In this document: positions 7,706 to 15,484 of the stretch, in pieces
Position numbering within the stretch: the first letter of the stretch is position 1
How the letters are laid out: every line of letters starts with the position of its first letter
Assembly: GCF_013002705.1 (NCBI RefSeq)
Contig: NZ_JABEND010000013.1
Coordinates: 1-64,000 of the forward strand
Reading direction: 5' to 3'
Source: Nakamurella aerolata
GTDB lineage: Bacteria; Actinomycetota; Actinomycetes; Mycobacteriales; Nakamurellaceae
DNA: 64,000 nt
Notes under the pieces: generated by a model
Databases searched by the model: none
Told to the model about the DNA's origin: nothing
What the model saw: only the letters and a program-made list of their open reading frames with translations
Made by a program: the position numbers and the translations under genes

Positions 7706-7745
7706 AGCGTCGACAGAACCCCGCCATATAACGGCGAAAGCCACA
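7706..7745 (-). repeat. Right terminal inverted repeat of the mer transposon
   Basis: Read inward from 7745 it begins TGTGGCTTTCGCCG and includes ATGGCGG and TTCTGTCGACGCT. It pairs with 2700-2739. Over 53 bp it matches the right end of the second element (10705 inward) at about 42 positions, which shows that both transposases recognise one family of ends. Confidence 0.7.
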
Positions 7746-7753
7746 TGGGAGCC
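7746..7753 (+). repeat. Target-site duplication, right copy
   Basis: TGGGAGCC is identical to 2692-2699 and directly abuts the right terminal repeat. Confidence 0.75.
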
Positions 7754-7773
7754 CGATAGCGCGCCTGGCGGGG

Positions 7774-7826
7774 CGTCCCGTAAGACCCGTCCGGTGAACT
7801 GTCCGGTGATGGGGCCTTATGTGACA
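7774..7826. promoter_or_regulatory. Candidate res region of the second element
   Basis: CGTCCCGTAAGA at 7774-7785 and, inverted, TGTCACATAAGG at 7815-7826 both fit the resolvase half-site pattern TGTC-n3-TA. They lie just upstream of the resolvase start at 7838. A third copy, identical to the first, is at 2648-2659 on the far side of the inserted mer transposon. Confidence 0.45.
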
Positions 7827-7837
7827 CACTTGGCAGC

Positions 7838-8434
7838 ATGTCCGCTTTGAAGGTCGGGTACGCCCGAGTCTCCACCGATGAACAGGACCTCACCGCCCAG
7901 CGCGATGGCCTCAGCGCTCTCGGTGTCGATGCGAAGCGGATCTATGTCGATCACGGACTGACCGGCCGCAACGCGGATCGCGCCGGGCTGCGGCAGGCGC
8001 TGGCGGCGTGCCGGGCCGGTGACACGTTCGTAGTCACCAAGCTCGACCGACTGGCGCGTTCGGTGCGCGATGCCCACGAGATCGCCGATGACCTCGCGGC
8101 GCGGGAAGTGAAGCTCAGCATCGCCGGATCGGTGTATGACCCGACGGACCCGATGGGCAAGCTGCTGTTCAACGTGCTGGCGATGGTCGCCGAGTTCGAA
8201 GCCGACCTCATCCGCGCCCGCACCCGCGAAGGGATGAAGGTCGCCAAGGCCAAGGGGCGACTGCGCGGGAAGTCTCCGAAGCTCACCGCCCGGCAGGAGG
8301 CACATCTCGTCCAACTGCATGCCGCTGATGAGCACACCGTGGGTGAGCTGGTCGAGCTGTTCAGCGTCGGCCGCTCCACGGTCTACCGTGCCCTGGAGCG
8401 CGCGCAGCGTGGCCGCGAGAGCGTCGTGCAGTAG
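7838..8434 (+). CDS. Serine resolvase of the second element
   Basis: A 198-residue resolvase. The catalytic serine is in VGYARVSTDEQDLTAQ; further motifs are KLDRLARSV, MGKLLFNVLAMVAEFEADLIRARTREGM and a C-terminal helix-turn-helix (HTVGELVELFSVGRSTVYRAL). It would resolve cointegrates at the res-like motifs just upstream. The transposase gene starts 8 bp after its stop. Its cognate res region appears to have been split by the mer transposon, so its upstream DNA context has changed. Confidence 0.88.
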   Translation: MSALKVGYARVSTDEQDLTAQRDGLSALGVDAKRIYVDHGLTGRNADRAGLRQALAACRAGDTFVVTKLDRLARSVRDAHEIADDLAAREVKLSIAGSVYDPTDPMGKLLFNVLAMVAEFEADLIRARTREGMKVAKAKGRLRGKSPKLTARQEAHLVQLHAADEHTVGELVELFSVGRSTVYRALERAQRGRESVVQ

Positions 8435-8441
8435 GTTCGCG

Positions 8442-9839
8442 ATGGACGCTGCGGCGCGGTGGCGCATTCTCCGGCTCCACGTGGAGGACCAGGTTCCGCT
8501 CACGCGGCTGGCCCGTGAGTCCGGCGTCGGGCTGCGCACCCTGGAGCGCTGGCACGCCCGCTACCGGACCGACGGCTATGCGGGACTGGAGACGGCCCCG
8601 CGTGCGGACGTCGGCACCCACCGTCTGCCGGCCGATCTCGTCCGCGTGATCGAGGGCCTCGCGCTGAGCAAGCCTCGACCGGCGATCGCCACGATCCATC
8701 GCAAGGTCACCCGCATCTGCACCACCCACGGGTGGCCAGTACCCTCCTACTCGGTGGTATGGGAGATCGTGCGCTCCTTAGACCCGGGCATGGCCACCCT
8801 CGCCCTGGAAGGTGCGGCGTCCTACCGCGATAAGCACGAGCTGGTGCTACGACGTCAGGCCGAGCTGCCCAACACGATGTGGCAGTCCGATCACACCATG
8901 CTCGACATCCTGGTAGTCGGCACCGACGGCAAGCCCGCCCGGCCGTGGCTGACGACCATCCTCGATGACTGCTCCCGGGCGATCTGCGGCTATACCGTCG
9001 TCCTGGGTGCGCCCTCGGGGATGAACACCGCACTGGCCTTGCGGCAGGCGATCTGGCACAAGGCCGATCCTTCCTGGCCGATGTGCGGACTGCCGGACGT
9101 CCTCTACGTCGATCACGGCAGCGACTTCATCAGCCACCAGCTCGCCCACACCGCGGTCGACCTGCATATCCGGCTGATCCACTCCACCGTCGCCCGCCCC
9201 CAGGGCCGGGGCAAGATCGAGCGGTTTTTCGGCACCGTAAACACCGAGCTGTTGGCCGACCTGCCGGGACACATCGCCGAAGGCCAGCCCTGGCCAACGC
9301 CGAAACTCTCCCTGGCCGAACTCGATACCGCCATCGAGGGGTTCGTGGCCACCTACAACGACCGCACCCACAGCGAGATCGGCACTTCCCCGCGCAGCGC
9401 GTGGATCGCCGAGGGCTGGCTGCCCCGCATGCCCGAGAGCCTGGAAGCTCTCGACGGACTGCTGCTGACCGTCGCCAAGACCCGCGTCGTGCACCGCGAT
9501 GGCATCCGCTTCCAGGGACTGCGCTATGTATCCCCGACCCTGGCCGGCTACGTCGGACAGTCGATCGTGATCCGCTACGACCCCCGCGACATTACCGAGA
9601 TCCGCGTCTTCGACCACGACGAGTTCCTCTGCAAGGCCGTCAACCAGGACCTCCACGACCAGAAGGTCAGCCTCAAAGAGATCCAGTCCGCTCGCAACGC
9701 CCGCCGCCGGGCACTACGGGCCGGCATCAACGAACGCATCGCCGTCGTGACCGCACACACCGAGACGCCACCGACCACCGAAGCACCAGCCCCAGCGCCG
9801 AAGCCGGCGTTGAAGGTCTACAAGGAGGACCTGAGGTGA
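8442..9839 (+). CDS. tniA: TniA-like DDE transposase of the second element
   Basis: A 465-residue homologue of the transposase at 3560-4939. It shares WRILRLHVED at the N-terminus and has catalytic residues in MWQSDHTMLDI, LYVDHGSDF and GRGKIERFFGTVN. A C-terminal stretch GLRYVSPTLAGYVGQSIVIRYDPRDITEIRVF matches the Mu-type beta-barrel region. The start at 8442 (MDAAARW) aligns with the paralogue; earlier in-frame starts overlap the resolvase. The stop overlaps the tniB start (GTGA), and an AAGGAGG ribosome site lies inside its 3' end. Confidence 0.88.
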   Translation: MDAAARWRILRLHVEDQVPLTRLARESGVGLRTLERWHARYRTDGYAGLETAPRADVGTHRLPADLVRVIEGLALSKPRPAIATIHRKVTRICTTHGWPVPSYSVVWEIVRSLDPGMATLALEGAASYRDKHELVLRRQAELPNTMWQSDHTMLDILVVGTDGKPARPWLTTILDDCSRAICGYTVVLGAPSGMNTALALRQAIWHKADPSWPMCGLPDVLYVDHGSDFISHQLAHTAVDLHIRLIHSTVARPQGRGKIERFFGTVNTELLADLPGHIAEGQPWPTPKLSLAELDTAIEGFVATYNDRTHSEIGTSPRSAWIAEGWLPRMPESLEALDGLLLTVAKTRVVHRDGIRFQGLRYVSPTLAGYVGQSIVIRYDPRDITEIRVFDHDEFLCKAVNQDLHDQKVSLKEIQSARNARRRALRAGINERIAVVTAHTETPPTTEAPAPAPKPALKVYKEDLR

Positions 9840-10654
9840 GCCAGCGATTCATCGTCACCAAAGAACACCGCCGCTTCACCGAGTTCGCCGACGCCGTGCG
9901 CCGCGGCCACACCATCGGCCTGTGCTTCGGACCGGCCGGGGTGGGCAAGACGCTCTCCGCGCGCCGCTACGCACACTACGAGAAGGCCTACGACCTGCTG
10001 ACCTACTGGGGGCCGCGCTCCGACGATGACGTCAAGGTCTACGCCGCCCTGGCCAGAAGTCGCACCGTGCTCTACACCCCCAGCGTGCTGACTACCCCGC
10101 GGACACTGAAGGACGAGCTGACCCAGGCCATCACCCGCACCAACATCTGCATCGAGCAGCACCTCGCTCCGCACGGTGATGTGACACGCGAGACCTGGGG
10201 ATGGCGCCGCAGCAGGAACTACGTCGAGCTGATCATCGTTGACGAGTCCGAACGGCTCCGCCCCGCCGCGCTGGAGTTGCTGCGCGATCGCTACGACCGC
10301 GACGACATCGCACTGATCCTGATCGGCATGCCCGGGCTGGAGAAGCAGTTCAGCCACTACCCCCAGTTCTACAGCCGGGTCGGGTTTGCCCATCAATACC
10401 GACCCCTGGGCCAAGACGAACTGTTGTTCGTCCTGCAACGACACTGGCGCTCCCTCGGCAAGACCCTTGACCCCGAGGACTTCACCGACGCCCAAGCCAT
10501 CGCCGCCATCGCGCGGGTCACGCGCGGCAACTTCCGGCTGCTCGAACGCCTCTTCCCACAGATTCAGCGCGTGCTGAAGATCAACGAACTCGACACCATC
10601 ACCAACGACGTCATCGAAGCTGCCCAGAGCACCCTGGTCATCGGCGTCACCTGA
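9836..10654 (+). CDS. tniB: TniB-like AAA ATPase of the second element
   Basis: A 272-residue AAA+ ATPase. Walker A is GPAGVGKTLS, Walker B is LIIVDESERL, followed by ILIGMPGLEKQF and LLERLFPQIQRVLKIN. The GTG start at 9836 overlaps the tniA stop by 3 bp and has a strong AAGGAGG upstream; larger frames through tniA are artefacts. It works with the adjacent transposase. A region around residues 105-125 (APHGDVTRETWGWRRSRN) differs most from the paralogue at 2748-3557. Confidence 0.87.
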   Translation: MSQRFIVTKEHRRFTEFADAVRRGHTIGLCFGPAGVGKTLSARRYAHYEKAYDLLTYWGPRSDDDVKVYAALARSRTVLYTPSVLTTPRTLKDELTQAITRTNICIEQHLAPHGDVTRETWGWRRSRNYVELIIVDESERLRPAALELLRDRYDRDDIALILIGMPGLEKQFSHYPQFYSRVGFAHQYRPLGQDELLFVLQRHWRSLGKTLDPEDFTDAQAIAAIARVTRGNFRLLERLFPQIQRVLKINELDTITNDVIEAAQSTLVIGVT

Positions 10655-10705
10655 TCCCGCCACGGAGCGTCGGAAGAACACCGCCATTTAAACGCAGAAG
10701 TCACA
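10653..10705 (-). repeat. Right terminal repeat of the second element
   Basis: Read inward from 10705 it begins TGTGACTTCTGCG and contains AATGGCGGTGTTCT and CGACGCTC. About 42 of 53 positions match the right end of the mer transposon. It overlaps the tniB stop codon by two bases. The outer flank is GTACCGCT; no certain duplicate of this was found on the left. Confidence 0.65.
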
Positions 10706-10864
10706 GTACCGCTGGCGCCCGTTGCGGGTGACGTCGACGGGCAGCGGCCGACGCTGCTGATCGATCACCGCCGAGCTCTCACCGGACTCGCCCGAGAACG
10801 CACCGACGCGGATCCGGGACGGCGCTCCGGCGCCGCTCGCCGTGAACCCGCGGGCGCGGCACAC
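10706..10864 (-). pseudogene. Possible gene start truncated by the second element
   Basis: Reading away from 10864 (a GTG), an open frame encodes about 53 residues up to the transposon terminus at 10705. It then continues a few codons into transposon DNA before a stop. The stretch [18 protein letters not shown]...RRPLPVDVTRNGRQRY looks like natural coding sequence, but I cannot name a family. If real, the remainder should lie beyond the left end of the element. Confidence is low because the piece is short. Confidence 0.25.
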
Positions 10865-10871
10865 TGATTCG

Positions 10872-12926
10872 GTGACCTCCGCTCCCACCCCCGCAGACCC
10901 GGCTGGGCCGGCTGACGCTGCACCCGCCAACGCCGTGCCCGCTGCCGCCGTGCCTGCCAACGCTGCTCCCGCCGACGATGTGCCCGCTGACACTGTGGCC
11001 ACTGACGCTGTGCCCGCCAACCCTGCGCCCGCTGACAGGACGCCCACCGTGGCTGCTGCCGCGGGCGGTGCTGCTGCCGCGGGTGGCCCGGCTGCCGCGG
11101 GCGGTGCCGCTGCCGCGGGTGGCTCCGCTGCCGCCAGCGCCGACGGAGCCGCGCCCGAACCCGCCACCGAGACCACCGCCGGAGAACCCGCAGCTGTGGA
11201 CCCCGCGGTTGCCGCCGGCGCAGCGACCAGCCGGCCCACTACCCCCGACCCGGTGATCCTGCTGGTCTCCGACCAGCACCTCCCCACGCTGCGTGAGCAG
11301 TTCCGCCGCTACCAGCACGAGTACGACGTGCGGACCGCGGACAACCCGGTCGAGGCCATCACGATGCTCGGCACGCTCCGGCAACAGGGCCACCAGATCG
11401 CCCTGATCGTCGCCGATTCGGTGCAGCCGACCATGACGATTCTGGAGGCCATGCATGCCTGGCGTTCGGTGGTGCCGACCGCCAGACGGGTGATCGTGAT
11501 CCCGCTGGATCGTTTCGCGCAGGACACGGTGGCGTTGCGCGGTCCCCTGCAGGCCGGAAAGTTCGATACCTATCTGATGCTTCCGCAGGGCAAGCGGGAC
11601 GAGGAATTCCACTACGCCATCAGTGAATTGCTCAGCGACTGGGGCGCAACGGTCGGCACCCCGGTGGTCGACATCGTGCGACTGATCACCCCCGCCACCA
11701 CGCCGCTGGCGCTCGGCATCCGCGAGTTTCTCGACCGGATGGGTATGCCTTACGGGACCTATCCACCGGACAGTCCGCAGGGCAGGCAGGCCCTTGCCCT
11801 GGTGGACGGCGAGGTGCGGTATCCGTTGCTGCACATGCATGCTCGCCCGGGTGAGCCGGACAACGTGATGATGCCGACCTCGGTGAGCGAGGTGGCGCGC
11901 AAGATCTATGGCCGCCCGTCGGACATCGGCATGGACGAGGTGGCGGACCTGGCCATCGTCGGCGCCGGCCCGGCCGGGCTGGCCGCCGCGGTGTACGCCG
12001 CCTCCGAGGGGCTGCGCACGGTGGCTGTCGAGTCCGAGGCCATCGGTGGGCAGGCCGGCACCAGCTCGATGATCCGCAACTACCTCGGCTTCCCGCGCGG
12101 CATCTCCGGGATGCGGTTGGGGCAACGGGCGCGACTGCAGGCGATTCGTTTCGGCGCAAGGTTTTTCACTGGCTGGCCGGTGGACGGTCTCGAGCTGGGC
12201 GCGCCGGGTGAGCCGCATCGCCTGCTCACCGGCGGCGGGGACGTTCGCGCCCGCGCCGTGCTGGTGGCCAGCGGGGCCAGCTACCGGCGGCTCGGCGTGC
12301 CAGCGCTGGAGGATCTGGTCGGGTTGGGGGTGAACTACGGCGCCGCGATGGCCGCCTCCCGTGAGATGGAGGGTCGGGACGTTTTCGTGGTGGGCGGCGG
12401 CAACTCCGCCGGGCAGGCCGCTGTGCACCTCGGCCGGTTCGCCCGGTCGGTGACGGTGGTGATCCGACGCGAGTCGTTGAGCGCCACCATGTCCCAATAC
12501 CTGATCAACGAGATCAACTGGCACCCAAGGATTTCCGTCCGCAGCACCTGCGAGGTGGTGGACGGCGGCGGCGAAGGTCAGCTCAGCTGGCTGACGCTGT
12601 GCAATTCGGTGACCGGTGCGCAAGAACGAATATCGGCCGGCGGGCTGTTCCTGCTGCTCGGCGCCGAACCGCACTGCGACTGGCTGCCCGGTCAGGTGCG
12701 GCGGGACGCCCGCGGGTTCGTGCTCACCGGACGTGACGTCCCGCCCGACTGCTGGGTCGACGGCCTGCCGCCGGACAACCTGGCCACCTGCGTACCCGGC
12801 ATCTTCGCGGCCGGGGACATCCGCGCCGGGTCGATGAAGCGGGTGGCCTCCGCCAGCGGCGAAGGCGCCTCGGTGGTGCCGCTGGTGCATGCCTACCTGC
12901 AGGCCGCAGTGGGCGCACCGGCCTGA
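10872..12926 (+). CDS. Response-regulator-like/thioredoxin-reductase-like fusion flavoprotein
   Basis: About 684 residues. An Ala/Pro-rich low-complexity N-terminus (to about residue 120) is followed by a receiver-like domain ([20 protein letters not shown] ... [12 protein letters not shown]). A thioredoxin-like linking region and a two-dinucleotide-domain flavoprotein follow: FAD motif [39 protein letters not shown](P)H motif [17 protein letters not shown] and FAD motif GIFAAGDIR. Where thioredoxin reductase has its CxxC, this protein reads [12 protein letters not shown], so it cannot exchange a disulfide the usual way. Such fusions are found in actinobacteria and are presumed redox regulators. 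The start is uncertain because of the repetitive N-terminus; the GTG at 10872 was taken, and 10842 is also in frame. Confidence 0.75.
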   Translation: MTSAPTPADPAGPADAAPANAVPAAAVPANAAPADDVPADTVATDAVPANPAPADRTPTVAAAAGGAAAAGGPAAAGGAAAAGGSAAASADGAAPEPATETTAGEPAAVDPAVAAGAATSRPTTPDPVILLVSDQHLPTLREQFRRYQHEYDVRTADNPVEAITMLGTLRQQGHQIALIVADSVQPTMTILEAMHAWRSVVPTARRVIVIPLDRFAQDTVALRGPLQAGKFDTYLMLPQGKRDEEFHYAISELLSDWGATVGTPVVDIVRLITPATTPLALGIREFLDRMGMPYGTYPPDSPQGRQALALVDGEVRYPLLHMHARPGEPDNVMMPTSVSEVARKIYGRPSDIGMDEVADLAIVGAGPAGLAAAVYAASEGLRTVAVESEAIGGQAGTSSMIRNYLGFPRGISGMRLGQRARLQAIRFGARFFTGWPVDGLELGAPGEPHRLLTGGGDVRARAVLVASGASYRRLGVPALEDLVGLGVNYGAAMAASREMEGRDVFVVGGGNSAGQAAVHLGRFARSVTVVIRRESLSATMSQYLINEINWHPRISVRSTCEVVDGGGEGQLSWLTLCNSVTGAQERISAGGLFLLLGAEPHCDWLPGQVRRDARGFVLTGRDVPPDCWVDGLPPDNLATCVPGIFAAGDIRAGSMKRVASASGEGASVVPLVHAYLQAAVGAPA

Positions 12927-12990
12927 CGGCCACGCTGCTTGCGGTCTCGCGTGGCCCCGCCCCTGGCAGGGTCGGCTTCAAGCCCCACCC

Positions 12991-13056
12991 GGTCCGAACT
13001 CGATCGGGTCCGAGCCCGATCGGGTCCGAGCTCCATCAAGTCCGAGTTCGATCGGT
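12991..13056. repeat. Degenerate short tandem repeats in a convergent gap
   Basis: Three to four imperfect units of about 16 bp built on GATCGGGTCCGAGC fill part of the 187-bp gap between two convergent genes. They can form several alternative hairpins and may act as a bidirectional terminator. No gene is seen. Confidence 0.4.
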
Positions 13057-13113
13057 CCCCATCGACCAGGTCCCAGCTGGGTCAGGTACCGGCCCGGTCC
13101 GTCGTCAACGGGA

Positions 13114-14547
13114 TCAGCCTCCAGCGCGGTCGGCCGCTGGGAAGGCCGGCACCTGCTGAACGGTGTTGGTATGCCTGGCTTTCTCGGCGGCGAAGACGGC
13201 AAGGTGCGACTGCACCGACTCGCTGACGCCGGAGCGGATCAGGCTCGGATCAGCGGACGCAACCGCGGCGACAAACGCGGCGATGATGCCGTCGTCGCCG
13301 CCGCCGTGCCCGGAACCGGCGTCGTTGCCGGCGGCAGCGACCAGGTCGGCGACCTGCCGCACCGACTCCTCACCGGTGCGGAAGTCCTTGAGCCACACCT
13401 GTTCTCCGTCGCCCTCCAGGTAACCGTGGCTGCCGGTGATGCGGGTCCGGCGGTTGACGTGGGGCGTGAACGCGCTCATCGTGAAGCTGCCCTGCACCCC
13501 GCCGGACAGCCGCATCAGCACCGACTGGTGGTCGACAACGTCGTTCTGCCCGTCGTAGACGCACTCGCCGTACGGACCCGATTCGATGGCGGCGAGCACC
13601 TCGTCAGGATGGTCCGCGACCACCGACTCCGGCCAGCCGAAATCGCTGTCGGGGTAACGCTTTCCGCCGAACGTCGGGCCGGCCTGCCGCTGCGTCGGGT
13701 AGATTTTCAGCGCGCTGTACGGGCACTCCGGCTCGATCGCACACTCGGTGCAGCGGTCGCCGGCGCCGGCCGGCTTGTTCTCCGGACGGAAGTGGGTGAG
13801 CTCGCCGATGCTCGACACCTGCTCGATGCGCTCGCCGGTCACATAGGTGATCCAGTCGATGTCGTGGCAGGACTTGGCCAGCAGCATCGGCGCCGACTGC
13901 GCCTCGTCGCGCCAGTTCCCGCGGACGAACGAGTGAGCATCGTGCCACCAGCCCACCGGCTCAAGGTGTTGGATGTCCATCAGCCGGCCCAAGAATCCCG
14001 AGTCCACCACGCTTTTCACCAGGTCGGTATACGGCGTGTAACGCAGCACGTGGCACACCCCGAAGAGCACCCCGGCGGCGCGCACCGCCTCGCCGATGGC
14101 CAGGGTGTCGGCCTCACTCGGCGCGATCGGCTTCTCCAGCAGGATGTGGGTGCCCCTGGCGGCGAACGCCAGCGTTGGGTCGCGGTGATCGGCGTCCTGC
14201 GTCGCGATCACCACGGCGTCGTAGTCGAGACCGGACTCCGCCAGCTCGCGCCAGTCGTCGAACTCCTTGACGGCGGGGAAAGCGTCACTGAGCAGTCCGC
14301 GGGCGAACGGCCGCGGATCGGCGACGGCGACCACCGTGGCCAACTCCGGGTGCCGCCGGATCCAGTCCGCGTAGGCCTGGCCGCGTTGTCCCGCGCCGGC
14401 CAGCGCCACCCGCACCGACGGCCGGTCCGGCTGGGCGGCAACGGAATCGCCCGCACCGGCGTCGCTGGCGCCGGACTGAGTGGCCGCAGCGCGAGCGGTG
14501 GCTACAGCAGTCGCGGCATCGGCATGGTCGAGTCGGTGAACGCTCAC
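13114..14547 (-). CDS. Gfo/Idh/MocA-family NAD(P)-dependent oxidoreductase
   Basis: A 477-residue protein. After a 40-residue Ala-rich leader, the Rossmann fold begins VRVALAGAGQRGQAYADWI; the family EKP motif is in ILLEKPIAPSEADTLAIGEA. The C-terminal GFO_IDH_MocA domain includes LLAKSCHDIDWITYVTGE, where the HDID histidine and aspartate are typical active-site positions. It is longer than the usual 330-390 residues owing to an insert with four cysteines (CTECAIEPEC...), a possible metal site that is typical of one actinobacterial subgroup. These enzymes oxidise or reduce sugars and sugar-like polyols; the substrate is unknown. It is divergent from the lipoprotein gene. Confidence 0.85.
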   Translation of the reverse strand: MSVHRLDHADAATAVATARAAATQSGASDAGAGDSVAAQPDRPSVRVALAGAGQRGQAYADWIRRHPELATVVAVADPRPFARGLLSDAFPAVKEFDDWRELAESGLDYDAVVIATQDADHRDPTLAFAARGTHILLEKPIAPSEADTLAIGEAVRAAGVLFGVCHVLRYTPYTDLVKSVVDSGFLGRLMDIQHLEPVGWWHDAHSFVRGNWRDEAQSAPMLLAKSCHDIDWITYVTGERIEQVSSIGELTHFRPENKPAGAGDRCTECAIEPECPYSALKIYPTQRQAGPTFGGKRYPDSDFGWPESVVADHPDEVLAAIESGPYGECVYDGQNDVVDHQSVLMRLSGGVQGSFTMSAFTPHVNRRTRITGSHGYLEGDGEQVWLKDFRTGEESVRQVADLVAAAGNDAGSGHGGGDDGIIAAFVAAVASADPSLIRSGVSESVQSHLAVFAAEKARHTNTVQQVPAFPAADRAGG

Positions 14548-14595
14548 ATCTCTAGGCTAGGGGGCGCCCGACCGCCTATGCCCCAGGGGGAAGCT

Positions 14596-15249
14596 GTGTC
14601 CGCACCACGCGTCACGCGCGGCGTACGTGCCGTGCTGGTGGCCGGGGCGATGGCGCTCGCCGGTTGTGCCGGGCCGAGCGTGGTCGGCTCGGCGCAACCG
14701 GCCGAGCGGCCGGCCGGCACTGCACAGTCATCGCAGCCGGGTGGTGACTCCGCCGGAACCAGCACAAGCAACGCCGGACCAGGCAGCAGCGCAAACACCA
14801 CCGATGCCGAGTCGGCGCGGCAAGCGCAGACCATGGCGTGGACCAGCGCGATGTGCCGGACGATCGCTCCGGCGATGACTCAAGTCAAGCGGTCCCTCAC
14901 CGACGGCAGCCTCGCTCCCAGCACTGCCGGAGCGTTCTTCCTCAGACTCGGCGACGCCTACGGCACCGCCGCATCGCAGCTGGCCCCGTTGGATCCGCCG
15001 GCGTTCGAGGGCGGCCGCGAGTTCGCTGTCGCCTTCGTCGACACGCTCTCCAAGGCATCGACCGAGTTGAAGGCCGTCGGCAGCAAGCTGCGCGCCACCC
15101 CGGAGGACGACATCCCCAAGGTGCTGATGGACAGCTGGTCGTCGGTGCCGTCCGCGACCAAGAGCATGCATCAGTTCAGCGGCGTTCCGGAGCTGGTCAG
15201 CGCGGCTCGCGCCATTCCGGACTGCCAGCCGCTGCTGAACGGCGGCTGA
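14596..15249 (+). CDS. Secreted lipoprotein of unknown function
   Basis: A 217-residue protein. Signal sequence VRAVLVAGAMALAGC carries a lipobox with the lipidated Cys near residue 24, followed by a Ser/Thr/Gly-rich tether (to about residue 75). A helical domain contains CRTIAPAMTQVKRSLTDGS and ends near a second Cys (IPDCQPLLNGG). The two Cys of the mature domain could pair. GTG at 14596 with AGGGGG upstream was preferred over the in-frame ATG at 14578. It belongs with the small actinobacterial cell-envelope lipoproteins of unknown role. Large frames starting near 12889 are not real. Confidence 0.65.
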   Translation: MSAPRVTRGVRAVLVAGAMALAGCAGPSVVGSAQPAERPAGTAQSSQPGGDSAGTSTSNAGPGSSANTTDAESARQAQTMAWTSAMCRTIAPAMTQVKRSLTDGSLAPSTAGAFFLRLGDAYGTAASQLAPLDPPAFEGGREFAVAFVDTLSKASTELKAVGSKLRATPEDDIPKVLMDSWSSVPSATKSMHQFSGVPELVSAARAIPDCQPLLNGG

Positions 15250-15311
15250 CGGCCGCCGCCGGCTGAACCACACGGGGGCGGGGGCCGCCGGCAATCGTGC
15301 TGACCACGCCG

Positions 15312-15340
15312 CCGCGGGCGCCTCCTGCCTGCGCCCGCGG
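15312..15340. terminator. Hairpin, 10-bp perfect stem
   Basis: CCGCGGGCGC pairs with GCGCCCGCGG across a 9-base loop. It lies 60 bp after the lipoprotein stop and could terminate it. No U-run follows, as is common in high-GC actinobacteria. Confidence 0.5.
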
Positions 15341-15389
15341 AGAAGGGCTGAACCACACGCCAGTGGCTACCAACTGGCCGCACCACCGC

Positions 15390-15419
15390 CCGGGTGGGGA
15401 CGAACTTGTCCCCACCCGG
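15390..15419. terminator. Hairpin, 12-bp perfect stem
   Basis: CCGGGTGGGGAC and its exact complement are separated by the loop GAACTT. With the hairpin at 15312-15340 it forms a double terminator-like structure between the lipoprotein and DUF559 genes. The sequence GGCTGAACCACACG occurs twice in this gap (near 15262 and 15347). Confidence 0.5.
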
Positions 15420-15484
15420 CAATCTCATCCACATTCTTCGGCGCGGCCTGGCGCCCGCGCTGCGGCGGCCCGATCGTCGATCGG

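Larger units (their letters stand above)
2700..7745. mobile_element. Mercury-resistance transposon (tniB-tniA-resolvase-merA-merR), complete
   Basis: A 5,046-bp unit begins TGTGGGTTTG and ends AAAGCCACA, with related ends running inward for at least 40 bp. It is flanked by the 8-bp repeat TGGGAGCC. Gene content is AAA ATPase, DDE integrase, serine resolvase, mercuric reductase and MerR regulator. This is the plan of Tn5053/Tn402-type mer transposons, but the ends are not the Tn5053 termini and no tniQ-like gene is visible. The DDE and ATPase proteins are instead close to those of the neighbouring second element. It is therefore best described as an actinobacterial relative of that class. Confidence 0.75.
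7754..10705 (+). mobile_element. Second Tn402-like module (resolvase-tniA-tniB), right part of an interrupted transposon
   Basis: It contains a serine resolvase, a DDE transposase and an AAA ATPase in the same gene order as the mer transposon, and ends in a recognisable terminal repeat at 10705. No matching left end is visible between 7754 and 7838. The mer transposon has split its res-like region, so its left part should continue left of 2692 and may include the VOC, reductase and TetR genes as cargo. I could not find its left terminus in the window. Confidence 0.6.

Noticed and set aside
2748-10654. A single composite transposon made of two inward-facing copies
   Set aside because: The exact 8-bp duplication around 2700-7745 and the split res-like motifs indicate one element inserted beside another, and the two modules have diverged well beyond recent IS copies.
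10779-12890. 703-residue minus-strand frame opposite the flavoprotein
   Set aside because: Low-complexity Gly/Ser ending and no motif; the plus strand carries intact FAD and NAD(P)H motifs.
12889-15249. 786-residue plus-strand frame covering the oxidoreductase
   Set aside because: Only its last 218 codons are real (lipoprotein); the rest is antisense to the Gfo/Idh/MocA gene.
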